Shown here one piece after another: positions 7,775-15,345 of a stretch of DNA of 25,081 bases. The stretch is taken from assembly GCA_026398575.1 (NCBI GenBank), contig JAPLSP010000502.1:1-25081 (forward strand). Reading direction: 5' to 3'. The notes beneath the pieces were generated by a model. That model saw only the letters and a list, made by a program, of their open reading frames with translations. It searched no databases and had not been told where the DNA came from. Source of the DNA: Candidatus Sumerlaeota bacterium. GTDB taxonomy: Bacteria > Sumerlaeota > Sumerlaeia > JADFCT01. Positions within the stretch are counted from its first letter, which is position 1. Every line of letters begins with the position of its first letter. The position numbers and the translations under genes are program-made.

Positions 7775-8407
7775 CTATCCTACGATAGCGCGGGAGCGGC
7801 CGCCTTTTCCGCTTGAGCCGTAGCCTTTGAAATGAGGCGGCGCCGGTGGATTGGACGGCGGAGCGGGAACGAGCGAAGGACTGGAAGGCGCCTCAGCAGC
7901 AGGCGAAGAGATGCTCGAGGGACTCTGTGGCGCCGGCGACGGCCCATCCGAGGCTGATGATGTGGCTTCGAGGATGGGCGCCCCTTCGGATAAAGCCTGG
8001 GATGGTTCTTTTCCGGAAATTTCCGCGGAAGGGGGCAGACTAAGCCCCATCTGATGCCAGCCGTCAAGCAGGATATTGAAGAGGCCGATGACTTCACGCA
8101 GTTGGCTGATATCGCTCTTGATATTGCCCATCGTTATGGTATCGCGGCAATAGTCATAGAGGCGGCTGAGATTCAAGGCGATCTCGCCTCCGCGCTCGAA
8201 ATCCAAGGCCACGCGCAAGAACTGAATGATTTCCAGCGAACGATTGATTTTGGCCGTGCGGGTCGCAGTGTCGTGAGTTTCGATGGCGTGAATCGCATTA
8301 TTGATGTATCGGATAACGCCCTCGTAGAGCAATTCCACAATCTGCCGACGGTCAGCTGTTTTGATGCTGGTTTGCTGGTAGGTTTGTATTCCTTGCGGCA
8401 CGGGCAT
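7775..8407 (-). CDS. fliS: Flagellar export chaperone FliS with a long Pro/Ser/Ala tail
   Basis: FliS binds the C-terminal end of newly made flagellin in the cytoplasm and keeps it unfolded until export. Residues 1-122 fit the family: QGIQTYQQTSIKTADRRQIV, LLYEGVIRYINNA, a helix with KINRSLEIIQFLRVALDFERGG, NLSRLYDYC, then LREVIGLFNILLDGWHQM. The total of 210 residues is well above the usual 125-140. The extra 85 residues are a low-complexity Pro/Ser/Ala-rich tail ending in a Gly/Arg-rich stretch. The ATG is 11 bases after the fliD stop, with AAGGACG as ribosome site, so it is translated from the fliD message. Confidence 0.93.
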   Translation of the reverse strand: MPVPQGIQTYQQTSIKTADRRQIVELLYEGVIRYINNAIHAIETHDTATRTAKINRSLEIIQFLRVALDFERGGEIALNLSRLYDYCRDTITMGNIKSDISQLREVIGLFNILLDGWHQMGLSLPPSAEISGKEPSQALSEGAPILEATSSASDGPSPAPQSPSSISSPAAEAPSSPSLVPAPPSNPPAPPHFKGYGSSGKGGRSRAIVG

Positions 8408-8418
8408 TTGCGGCGTCC

Positions 8419-10629
8419 TTATAGGCTCGTAGTCATTGCCGCAATCTGGTTGAGCGAAGCGGTCAGCGACGCGCCGATACTCTGCAATTGGGCCAGCTGG
8501 CTTTCCATCGCATTAAATTGCGCGCGCAGCCGGGTGCTTTCAGCGGTGACGCGATCCTGCATGGACGAAATGTGATCGTTCAGGAGCTTATTGTCGCTGG
8601 TCAAGCCGTCGGTGCGGGTTTTGATCAACCCATCCGCAGTGTTGGTGATGGCCGAGAGGGCTTGCGACAGCGAGGCTGAAAGGCCGCCGCTGACATGAAT
8701 GCTGCCGGCGAAGCCTGTCTGCGTCGTAAGAATTTCGAACTGCATTCCCTCGGACTTCGTCAGGGCGCCGCCGGTAAGAATGCGTCCGATGCCCGAGGCA
8801 TATTCGCCATTGATCATGCCGGCCACGTCCGCGCCCGTCGAGGTTTGCGCTAATGCTCCAATCCCCGTAGAGCCGGCGCCTTCCTTGTCCGAAACGACGT
8901 TGAGCGAGGCCGCCGATCCATAAGCCTCCGTGCGAAGCCCAAGCTTGCCGCCATTGTCATAAGCGACAACGTCTATCGCGGAAGAGCCGGCTTTGGCGTT
9001 GATTTTCGAGATAACATCCGCCAATTTGTCGCCCGCCAGAAGGTTGACCGAATAGTTTGTGTCGTTGACGGTAAACGTCAAGGTTTCATCGCTGCTCAGG
9101 CCGGATACGGAGTCAATGGTCTCCGCGCCGTTGATGTTCGCTTGCCGGGCGGGCGTCAAAACGCTGATGTTATAGGTTCCGCCGGCGGATTTGGCGCCGG
9201 AGGCCGAATACAGTCGAACATTGAGATTATCCGTGGAACCTATCGTTGCGAAGAGCGACTTGACATCTTCGAAATGCGAATCCAGGGCGGCGGCGAGTAT
9301 TTTATTATCCACCTGCAACTCGCCCGTCCTGCTCAAGCTGACGCCGATGGAGGCCAGGCTGGAATAGGCGCGGTTCTCAGTTCCTGGAATCATGGCGCTG
9401 ACGGCATCCGCCAGCTGGCGCCGGATTCCCGCGACGGTGCTGTCGCTGAAAAGAGGCCCGGCGGTTTTGGCATCGGCGTTGTAGCTGGCGTAAATATTGA
9501 TGATGTTGAGCACGCCGTTGTACGCGGTGGCGAAAGCGTTGATGGCGCTGACGCTACTTTGGTTATTCACGCTCACATCTGCCGTGACGGATTGGGTCGT
9601 CGGCTTGATGGCTGTGAACGTCACCCCATCGGCCACGCCCGTGAACGTGTTGGTGGAACGCTGAATCTGAATGCCGTTGACTTCTATCTTTGCATCCTGA
9701 GCCTGCTTGAGGATTGGATCCTTGGCGGCGATGGTAAATGAGTCATTGAGCGCAAAGCCGGATGTTCCGGCGGCAAACGCCATGGTCAATCCGTCGCCGA
9801 TGGCCACTGGCGAATCGCTCGTTGTCAGCTCGCCGCCCCAGGTCTGGCCGCTATCGGTCGAGACTTTGAATTTGGCCGAGCCGATCGAACCGTCGCCCGC
9901 GTCGGTGATTTTGACCGTATAGTTCTTGGCGCCCGTGCCTGTATAGGTTCCGCCGGCCGTGGCCGTTCCATCGAAGACGGCGCCTTGCGCCGCCTGTGCC
10001 GCGTCAAAGTTTTTATCGAATTTCAGAGTCGTGTCGTTCGTCAAAATATTCAGCGTATTGGCGGCCCCCATATTGTTCACCGTCAGGACCAGCCGCTTGC
10101 TGTTGCTGGCGGCGCCGTCATCAATAATGCTGGCGGTGACGCCGGAGTTGGAGGCGTTATTGATCGCAGTGCGCAGCTGTTCGAGCGTCATCGAGGCGCC
10201 CACGGTAATCGTCGTCGCGGCGCCGGAACCTACTTTGAAGGAGAGAGTTCCCCCTCCGCCATTGGCGATGATCGTATCGTTGGAGCCGACGCCTTGCGCG
10301 GCGCGACGCTCGGCTTGCGCGATTTGCAGCACATTGATGCTATAGCTGCCCGCTGCCGCCGTTGAATCGGCGCTGACGGTCAGCGAGGTGGTATCGCTTG
10401 ATGAAGCATTGGTACTATTGAAAGCGCTTTCATTTCTAAGCGCGGCGATGGCGGTATTTAAATCCAGCAGTTTGGCATTGATAGCCTGAAAACCGGCAAT
10501 TTTTACCTGGTTTTGCGTCTGGCGGCTCGCCAGGTTGGTAATAGGCCGCTGATTGACTGCCTGGATCTTGGAAATCAAGTCATCAATATTGATCCCAGAA
10601 GCTAGACCAACACCCGTTGCAAGTGACAT
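8419..10629 (-). CDS. fliD: Flagellar hook-associated protein 2 (filament cap) FliD
   Basis: FliD caps the growing filament and guides flagellin folding. The 736-residue protein starts with the FliD N-terminal domain (SLATGVGLASGINIDDLISK, then QAINAKLLDLNTAIAALRN). It ends with the helical FliD C-terminal domain (ITNTADGLIKTRTDGLT, LNDHISSMQDRVTAESTRL, MESQLAQLQSIGASL). It is long for the family, owing to extra Ser/Thr/Gly-rich modules in the variable region. One of these, near TIDSVSGLSSDETLTFTVND and LADVISKINAKAG, looks like the flagellin hook IN motif also present in flagellin. The start is supported by GGAGG nine bases before the ATG. A sigma-28-like promoter lies about 50 bases upstream. 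Confidence 0.95.
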   Translation of the reverse strand: MSLATGVGLASGINIDDLISKIQAVNQRPITNLASRQTQNQVKIAGFQAINAKLLDLNTAIAALRNESAFNSTNASSSDTTSLTVSADSTAAAGSYSINVLQIAQAERRAAQGVGSNDTIIANGGGGTLSFKVGSGAATTITVGASMTLEQLRTAINNASNSGVTASIIDDGAASNSKRLVLTVNNMGAANTLNILTNDTTLKFDKNFDAAQAAQGAVFDGTATAGGTYTGTGAKNYTVKITDAGDGSIGSAKFKVSTDSGQTWGGELTTSDSPVAIGDGLTMAFAAGTSGFALNDSFTIAAKDPILKQAQDAKIEVNGIQIQRSTNTFTGVADGVTFTAIKPTTQSVTADVSVNNQSSVSAINAFATAYNGVLNIINIYASYNADAKTAGPLFSDSTVAGIRRQLADAVSAMIPGTENRAYSSLASIGVSLSRTGELQVDNKILAAALDSHFEDVKSLFATIGSTDNLNVRLYSASGAKSAGGTYNISVLTPARQANINGAETIDSVSGLSSDETLTFTVNDTNYSVNLLAGDKLADVISKINAKAGSSAIDVVAYDNGGKLGLRTEAYGSAASLNVVSDKEGAGSTGIGALAQTSTGADVAGMINGEYASGIGRILTGGALTKSEGMQFEILTTQTGFAGSIHVSGGLSASLSQALSAITNTADGLIKTRTDGLTSDNKLLNDHISSMQDRVTAESTRLRAQFNAMESQLAQLQSIGASLTASLNQIAAMTTSL

Positions 10630-10678
10630 GACAACAATCCTCCATGGGGTTGAGGATTTCCAGATTCTTTATGACTAT

Positions 10679-10706
10679 CTATCGGCTTTTTTAGCGCTCA
10701 GCTTGA
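10679..10706 (-). promoter_or_regulatory. Sigma-28 (FliA)-type promoter of fliD
   Basis: On the minus strand the -10 GCCGATAG (plus 10679-10686) matches GCCGATAA in seven of eight positions. A weaker -35 (CAAGCTGA or TCAAGCTG) lies 11-12 bases upstream. The element is about 50 bases before the fliD ATG. Confidence 0.55.
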
Positions 10707-10852
10707 GGGCGCCATACCTGAAAAAAATAAATCATGTCGGATCAAAATACTCATCGCACAGATATATGCCTTACTCTCCGCGCAAATTTCAAGCAAAAAA
10801 CACGCCAGAAAATACCCTCAATTGAGCAATTCAGCTCCCTTTCTGCAGAAAG

Positions 10853-10892
10853 GCATGAGGGGACGCGCACGATAGTGCGCGCCCCCCCATGC
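10853..10892 (-). terminator. Strong 18-bp hairpin after flaG
   Basis: The arms at 10853-10870 and 10875-10892 enclose a four-base loop. On the minus-strand RNA all 18 positions pair, two of them as G-U. On the plus-strand RNA the same two positions would be A-C mismatches, so the hairpin looks selected on the flaG transcript. It begins 31 bases after the flaG stop. There is no long U-run, only CCUUUC, so it may be a weak terminator or an RNA end stabiliser. A 14-base perfect palindrome (10839-10852) follows directly. The rest of the 294-base gap holds only the fliD promoter. Confidence 0.65.
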
Positions 10893-10923
10893 TTCATTCA
10901 GCTCTTAGTCCGCTCAAGTCAGC

Positions 10924-11367
10924 TTACCATTTATGATCAAGCAAAACTCCGCGGAGATTCTCCATTTGAGCAAGGCGTTTGCGCAATGCAAGGACTTCGT
11001 CAGGCGGTATGGAGCGGATCACTTCTTTGGTGACTTTATCCACCACCTGGACGACGATGCCCTTGATGTCTGAGTCTATAGTGAATTGCAGTCCGGTCTG
11101 AAAGATCTGGTCATTCATCTGCTTGACCAACTGCTCCAGGCTGCCTTTCATTTCCTCAGGCTTGACGAACTGCTGTCCTCCTGTCTTGGCTTCTTCAATG
11201 CCTTGCTCCCCTTGTTGCGTATCGGCTGGCAACTGAACGGGAGACAACTCTTGTGGCGCGTCTGCCTGACTCCTGCTTCCTCTGGTTCCGATGAACTGCG
11301 GTCCTGCGGAAGAAGCAAGGGGCGATCGCTGTACAATGAGCGACGGATTTGTAGTAACGGCATCCAT
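10924..11367 (-). CDS. flaG: Flagellar protein FlaG
   Basis: The C-terminal half fits the FlaG family: LEQLVKQMNDQIFQTGLQFT, then VVQVVDKVTKEVIRSIPPDE and LALRKRLAQMENLRGVLLD. FlaG proteins influence filament length and are commonly coded beside flagellin and FliD. The N-terminal 70 residues are disordered and Gln/Ser-rich. The ATG at 11367 is chosen over an in-frame TTG at 11373 because GGAG is eight bases before the ATG but only two from the TTG. The protein has 147 residues. It is 77 bases downstream of flagellin. A 7-bp stem with a CUU loop directly after the flagellin stop could limit read-through. Confidence 0.9.
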   Translation of the reverse strand: MDAVTTNPSLIVQRSPLASSAGPQFIGTRGSRSQADAPQELSPVQLPADTQQGEQGIEEAKTGGQQFVKPEEMKGSLEQLVKQMNDQIFQTGLQFTIDSDIKGIVVQVVDKVTKEVIRSIPPDEVLALRKRLAQMENLRGVLLDHKW

Positions 11368-11444
11368 GCTCAAATCTCCTAGGTGGACTCGATCTCAGGG
11401 ACCCAAACACTGTCATCCTGTGCAAGAGCCGGTTAAGAACCGAC

Positions 11445-12863
11445 TTACTTGAGCAGGGACAGAGCCGCCTGAGGCGCCATGTTGGCCTGAGCCAAAACTG
11501 CCGTGCCCGCCTGTTGGAGAATCTGAGCTTTCGTCAGGGCTGCGGTTTCCGACGCGAAGTCGGCGTCAAGAATACGCGATTTCGCCGCCGCCGTGTTTTC
11601 CTTGCTGACGTTCAGGTTGTTGATGGTGGACGTCAGCCGGTTCTGATACGCGCCGATTTGCGCGCGCTTGGTGTTGAGCTGGGACAGAGCCGCATCCAAC
11701 CGCGTAATGGCCGATTGCGCTCCCGTGATCGTCGAGATGTCAATCTTGTTGATAGCCGTGTTGGGATCAACCGCCACCGACTGATTGTCGGTAAAGCCGG
11801 CGGAAGTCTCGGCGGCGCCCGCGAACTGGATGGCGGAATTGCTGACCACGGTCACGGTGCCCATGTAGGTTCCCAGGGACTCCGTGGTGGCGCCGCCAAG
11901 ATACCCGGCTACCGTTGTATTGGTGGTATTGAGCGTAACGTTGCGACCATCGGAAGACGTCAGAACGAGCTTGTTGCCGGCGACTGTCGCCGCGACACCG
12001 GTCTGGTTGGTTTTGGCGTTGATCGCGTTGCGCAAAGCGCCGTCGGAATCATTGGCCGCAACCGTCACCGCGCCGATGCTCACGCCGTTGATGAGCACTT
12101 GGCCTGCGGTCACCGCGCCGCCCGCGATCACATTGGTAAGAGTCTTCGTCGCGGCGTTGGCGGTAGCCTTGACACCCGTCTGGCCATACACGGAATTAAT
12201 GGCGGCCGTGACGGAGATCGCGCTGGCGTCCGCGCTGGCAAAGGAAACGGTATCATATTGCTTGCCGACCGTCGTGCCTGTGTCAACGGTGTTGACCAGC
12301 AGGTCGCCGGCGGCAAGAGCCGTCGTGGTGACGCCGCCGGTGGCGATGGCAACCTGACCCAGCGTGCTGGAGCGCAAGTCGCTCAGGCTGATCGAGATTG
12401 TCTGGTTCGCCAGGGCGCCGATCTGCAGGCTCTGGCCCGCAAACGAGCCATCCAGCAGGTTCTGCCCGTTGAAGGTGGCCGTATTGCCGATGCGCGTGAT
12501 TTCGTTGAGCAGTTCATTGACTTCCTTCTGCAAATCCTGACGGTTCTGAGGATTCAACGTGCCGTTCGCGGCCTGCACCGACAGGCTGCGCATACGATTG
12601 AGCATGCTGCTGGTTTCAACCATCGCGCCTTCCGCCGTCTGCAGAAGGCTGACGCCGTCATTGGCGTTGCGCGCGGCGACCTCAAATCCGTTGACCAATG
12701 AGGTCAGTCCCTCGGAAATGGCCAAGCCCGCCGCGTCATCCGCTGCGCGGTTGATGCGCAGACCCGATGACAGGCGTTCAATGGACTTCTGATAGAGCGA
12801 TTGAGAGATGTTCAGGTTTCTCTGGGCGGTAAGAGAAACAACGTTCGTGTTGACAGTAATCAT
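11445..12863 (-). CDS. fliC: Flagellin
   Basis: The 472-residue protein has the conserved flagellin N-terminal D0/D1 region (MITVNTNVVSLTAQRNLN, IERLSSGLRINRAADDAAG, SLLQTAEGAMVETSSMLNRM). It also has the matching C-terminal helices (LDAALSQLNTKRAQIGAYQN, ILDADFASETAALTKAQILQ, AGTAVLAQANMAPQAALSLL). The middle is Ala/Thr/Val-rich with a flagellin hook IN-type segment (GALRNAINAKTNQTGVAATV). The ATG at 12863 is used because GGAGG is ten bases upstream and the mature N-terminus is typical. A longer in-frame start at 12899 would add 12 residues not expected in flagellin. A near-consensus sigma-28 promoter lies about 230 bases upstream, giving a long untranslated leader. Confidence 0.97.
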   Translation of the reverse strand: MITVNTNVVSLTAQRNLNISQSLYQKSIERLSSGLRINRAADDAAGLAISEGLTSLVNGFEVAARNANDGVSLLQTAEGAMVETSSMLNRMRSLSVQAANGTLNPQNRQDLQKEVNELLNEITRIGNTATFNGQNLLDGSFAGQSLQIGALANQTISISLSDLRSSTLGQVAIATGGVTTTALAAGDLLVNTVDTGTTVGKQYDTVSFASADASAISVTAAINSVYGQTGVKATANAATKTLTNVIAGGAVTAGQVLINGVSIGAVTVAANDSDGALRNAINAKTNQTGVAATVAGNKLVLTSSDGRNVTLNTTNTTVAGYLGGATTESLGTYMGTVTVVSNSAIQFAGAAETSAGFTDNQSVAVDPNTAINKIDISTITGAQSAITRLDAALSQLNTKRAQIGAYQNRLTSTINNLNVSKENTAAAKSRILDADFASETAALTKAQILQQAGTAVLAQANMAPQAALSLLK

Positions 12864-13089
12864 TGTTGCGGTTCCTCCGTGGATAAATGGCTTCGACATC
12901 CTTGCCGAAGAGCGCCGTTTTTTTGAATCGCGGGCAGCGCCGTCCCGCTTTTACGCTTTTATGGCCGCCGTCCGGCCATCCTCACACCCCAGCCCTTCCG
13001 TAGGGAGTGCAATTTAGACGATAAGGGGCTCACCTCCTTCGCCAGTTTTATATACCTTCCATCCCCTGCGCATTGCCTTTACGATAACC

Positions 13090-13116
13090 TTATCGGAATG
13101 ATGAACAGAGACTTTA
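13090..13116 (-). promoter_or_regulatory. Sigma-28 (FliA)-type promoter of flagellin
   Basis: On the minus strand TAAAGTCT (plus 13109-13116), an 11-base spacer and TCCGATAA (plus 13090-13097) match the TAAAGTTT-N11-GCCGATAA consensus in 14 of 16 positions, with exact spacing. The predicted leader to the flagellin ATG is about 220 bases and contains small GC-rich hairpins, for example ATGGCC/GGCCAT at 12960-12978. Confidence 0.85.
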
Positions 13117-13294
13117 GGGATAAAAATCAAAAAAAATTATCTCGTCCCTTCCTCCTTCGGCTTTCGACCTTTCATATCCCATCGTTTCATTTCATTGAAA
13201 TCCTCGAAAAGCTGGAAAAAAAACTTCAAAAAAACCGCTTGACGGCGGCAAATGAAAAAGGCCATATATCGCCCCCGCTTGCGGCGCAGGAACA

Positions 13295-13426
13295 GGGAGC
13301 GCCAGAACTGGGAGCGCCAGCACTGGGAGCGCCAGCATCTTGCTGGCGTGGTTGAACTGGGAGCGCCAGCATCTTGCTGGCGCGGTTGAACTGGGAGCGC
13401 CAGCATCTTGCTGGCGCGGTTGAATA
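13295..13426. repeat. REP-like palindromic tandem repeat, 34-bp period
   Basis: Three 34-base units (13325-13358, 13359-13392, 13393-13426) start with GGGAGCGCCAG and contain a hairpin of the form GCGCCAGCA-TCT-TGCTGGCGC. The second and third differ only at the end, and the first has one T for C within the stem. Two 15-base units (13295-13309 and 13310-13324) precede them and look like the same unit with the hairpin deleted. Similar palindromic repeats are scattered in many bacterial genomes and are often spread by RAYT-type transposases; none is present here. No gene is visible in 13117-13481. Confidence 0.9.
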
Positions 13427-13481
13427 ACGCGGGTGGCTTGTTTCCCCGACAAAGGGAAGCTCCGAATATGTCAGGCGATGT

Positions 13482-13558
13482 GGGCGGGTAGCTCAGATAG
13501 GGAGAGCGAGGGTTTTACACGCCTTAGGTCGCAGGTTCGATCCCTGTCCCGCCCACCA
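13482..13558 (+). tRNA. tRNA-Val (anticodon TAC)
   Basis: The cloverleaf is complete: acceptor GGGCGGG/CCCGCCC, D-arm GCTC...GAGC, anticodon loop TTTACAC at 13514-13520 with TAC at 13516-13518, T-arm GCAGG-TTCGATC-CCTGT, discriminator A and encoded CCA. It reads GUA and other valine codons. Confidence 0.96.
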
Positions 13559-13607
13559 GGCAAGAAGGAGCGGGTTCAGAGCGTAACGCAGAGGCAAGCA
13601 AAGTTTC

Positions 13608-13685
13608 GGGGTTGTAGCTCAGTTGGTTTAGAGCGCCGGCCTGTCACGCCGGCGGCCGCGGGTTCAAGTCCCGTCAACCCCGCCA
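13608..13685 (+). tRNA. tRNA-Asp (anticodon GTC), integration target
   Basis: The cloverleaf is complete: acceptor GGGGTTG/CAACCCC, D-arm GCTC...GAGC, anticodon stem CCGGC/GCCGG with loop CTGTCAC, T-arm GCGGG-TTCAAGT-CCCGT, discriminator G and encoded CCA. The 3' part from about 13638 is repeated with five differences at 23212-23267, beyond the integrase, so an element is integrated here. The present 3' half was probably supplied by the element. Confidence 0.97.
13630..13685 (+). repeat. attL: 3' part of tRNA-Asp at the left end of the element
   Basis: This 56-base segment matches 23212-23267 at 51 positions. The longest perfect run covers the anticodon arm, the usual crossover region of tRNA-targeting tyrosine integrases. 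Confidence 0.85.
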
Positions 13686-13789
13686 AAAAAAACCTTATAA
13701 AACAAAACAAAATCAAAGGAAAATCAGAAGGTAACAAACCAGTTGCCCAAGAACAAACCAGTGCAAAATCGGGCATTTTCAGGCACAAG

Positions 13790-13815
13790 TTTTCACATAA
13801 TTTTCACATTTTCAC
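13790..13815 (+). repeat. Left arm-type repeat (TTTTCACAT motif)
   Basis: TTTTCACATAA, TTTTCACAT and TTTTCAC occur in tandem about 105 bases inside the left end. The same motif occurs twice at 23141-23161 near the right end. Placement at both ends fits integrase arm-binding sites. Nearby, AACAAACCAGT is repeated at 13733-13743 and 13752-13762. Confidence 0.5.
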
Positions 13816-13822
13816 TTTTCGG

Positions 13823-13866
13823 CGACCGGCGACTGGTTTTTGACCTGACGCCGGTCGTCTTTTTTT
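13823..13866 (+). terminator. Intrinsic terminator before the first element gene
   Basis: CGACCGGCG (13823-13831) and CGCCGGTCG (13849-13857) form a 9-bp GC stem followed by TC and seven T residues. It could end transcription coming from the two tRNA genes. Confidence 0.8.
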
Positions 13867-13900
13867 GATCTGAATTGACTTGGATGGAGGGCACTTTGAA

Positions 13901-14755
13901 ATGACTCCGAAAAACCGCAAGGCCGGGGGCGCTACAGGCAAACTTGAGCCGGTCACAACCGCCAAGAGAAACGATCTGCCCGAGGGCTACCCACCACCAC
14001 CGAATCGCCCGTCAAAGCCCGAGGAGGTTGTTCCGATAAATCCGCCTCACCGTGTAGAGCGGAAACGGTATTTCGACTTCAAAGACGGTCGGCGTTTTTG
14101 GTCCGATGAAAGCTCGCTCTACACACACTGGTCGGCGGCGCCAGTATATGAGAGGGAAGTAGAATGGAAGCGAGATGATTGCCCGCCTCCACCTCCACCA
14201 GGCGGATGGATACTGAGCGGCCCAATCCACGAATATACAACCCCTGTGGACCTGAAGCGTCTCACACAGGAGCAAAGAATGGAGCTCGCCAGGAGAGGCT
14301 TAGCGTTCGCTGCTTTGCCCGAATTGCAGATTTCAGAATGGGAGCATTTCAATAAGAGCATCCGAATCAAGGCGGACTGCCTTGAAGAGATAAGGCAGTA
14401 TTTCGAGCGCTACTACTATGAGGAAATCATCCTGAGCGGAAAGACAGAGGCGGGCTTTATTGATTGGCTGGCAACGAAGGGCATGACCGAGCCTGTTCAA
14501 TCTATGGCAAAGGCCAATGGAGGCACGACAGCGTCGCCATCAAAGCGCACGCGCCACGACTGGGGCGACAGGCCACTGCGTTTCTTACAATCCCTTAGCA
14601 ACTGCGATCCATTCAAGCGGGGCATCATTGGGCCGTGGATAAAAACCGATTGCTTAAAACATCCGCTCAACCATACCGATCAAAAAAAACTGGCGGCAGT
14701 ATTGAGTAAGGACCTAACTAAATATCGAAAGAAACATCCTGAAAGACGCGAATAA
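13901..14755 (+). CDS. Unknown element protein with proline-rich segments
   Basis: The 284-residue protein is not recognised. Residues 1-50 are basic and Pro-rich (YPPPPNRPSKPEE). A charged aromatic segment YFDFKDGRRFWSDESSLY follows, then a PPPPPPGGW stretch, a helical region with LTQEQRMELARRGLAFAALP and RQYFERYYYEE, and a basic C-terminus KYRKKHPERRE. There is no signal peptide or membrane segment. The ATG at 13901 is chosen because GGAGGG lies ten bases upstream; the TTG at 13880 has no ribosome site. It stands alone between two terminators, unlike the tightly packed genes that follow, so it is probably independently expressed. That is a common position for accessory cargo (for example anti-phage or host-modifying genes), but no function can be claimed. 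Confidence 0.75.
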   Translation: MTPKNRKAGGATGKLEPVTTAKRNDLPEGYPPPPNRPSKPEEVVPINPPHRVERKRYFDFKDGRRFWSDESSLYTHWSAAPVYEREVEWKRDDCPPPPPPGGWILSGPIHEYTTPVDLKRLTQEQRMELARRGLAFAALPELQISEWEHFNKSIRIKADCLEEIRQYFERYYYEEIILSGKTEAGFIDWLATKGMTEPVQSMAKANGGTTASPSKRTRHDWGDRPLRFLQSLSNCDPFKRGIIGPWIKTDCLKHPLNHTDQKKLAAVLSKDLTKYRKKHPERRE

Positions 14756-14781
14756 TCCCGCTTGAAAATCGCGGCAAGTAT

Positions 14782-14810
14782 GCCCGGCCCGCACTGGACC
14801 GGGCTTTTTT
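14782..14810 (+). terminator. Intrinsic terminator after the 13901 gene
   Basis: GCCCGGCC and GGACCGGGC form a GC stem with one bulged A, followed by six T residues. Confidence 0.88.
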
Positions 14811-14818
14811 ATTGCCTG

Positions 14819-14917
14819 TTATCCTGTTCGTTATCCCATAAATCTTCGCGAAAAAACATCAATGTTTATGCGCCTGCGATGATGATTGCGGGATAGCGTT
14901 ATCCTGTTTTTTATCCC
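14819..14917 (+). repeat. TTATCC direct repeats upstream of the replication genes
   Basis: Two 19-base copies of TTATCCTGTT-NN-TTATCCC lie at 14819-14837 and 14899-14917, each containing TTATCC twice 12 bases apart. GGGATA at 14890-14895 is an inverted version next to the second copy. The gap 14756-14984 holds no gene. The position before the HTH gene and primase operon suits an operator for a repressor or an iteron-type origin. Confidence 0.65.
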
Positions 14918-14984
14918 GTTTGTTTCTTCGATCCTCAAAATTCGCTTATCGCCTTCGTGCGAAATTGAATTGAGAGGTGAGAAG

Positions 14985-15341
14985 ATGAACTGCACTTCCT
15001 GCAATAGCGGCGCACATCCCGATTGCGCCGAACACCTGGCCCACCTAGCCGAATCCATCGAGCAAATTCTAAATCTACTCGGACGCCAACGTCGCCGACC
15101 TGCCGATCCCTTGTGGCTCTCATGGCATGAGGCTGCCGCGGTCGCCGGACTATCCGTCGAAGCGCTTCGCACACGTGTCAGGCGCTCGCGCGGCAGCGTC
15201 GAGGGTCTGGACGTGCGGGTCAGGCACGGCGGCATTTTCAAAACGGACTTCGAGCGGCTGATGCACAGCTGGGAGAAGCAGCCTGGACGCGGTGCCATCG
15301 CGCGCGAATCTCTTCAAAATCTTCAGCAGGGGAGGGGGTGA
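14985..15341 (+). CDS. Small HTH protein with an N-terminal Cys cluster
   Basis: The 118-residue protein starts at the ATG after GAGAGGTGA; the longer frame from 14886 has no ribosome site and runs through the repeats. The N-terminus NCTSCNSGAHPDC is a possible metal site (Cys-x2-Cys plus His/Cys). Residues 45-100 have the look of an excisionase or MerR-like winged helix: LSWHEAAAVAGLSVEALRTR, then a wing and a helix FKTDFERLMHSW. It is likely a DNA-binding regulator or replication accessory protein of the element and could bind the TTATCC repeats just upstream. The next gene starts five bases after its stop, so they share a message. Confidence 0.65.
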   Translation: MNCTSCNSGAHPDCAEHLAHLAESIEQILNLLGRQRRRPADPLWLSWHEAAAVAGLSVEALRTRVRRSRGSVEGLDVRVRHGGIFKTDFERLMHSWEKQPGRGAIARESLQNLQQGRG

Positions 15342-15345
15342 CATC

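Noticed and set aside
11514..12701. 395-codon plus-strand frame opposite flagellin
   Set aside because: Flagellin on the minus strand is certain. The Arg/Gly-rich translation is typical of a shadow frame.
13239..13269. Promoter for the tRNA pair (TTGACG, then CATATA/ATATAT)
   Set aside because: The spacing (18-19 bases) and the -10 are poor and the REP-like array lies between it and the tRNAs. Not strong enough to list.
13325..13426. CRISPR array
   Set aside because: The 34-base units are directly adjacent with no unique spacers, so this is a tandem palindromic repeat.
13433..13843. Plus-strand frame over both tRNA genes
   Set aside because: It consists of translated tRNA sequence and has no start signal.
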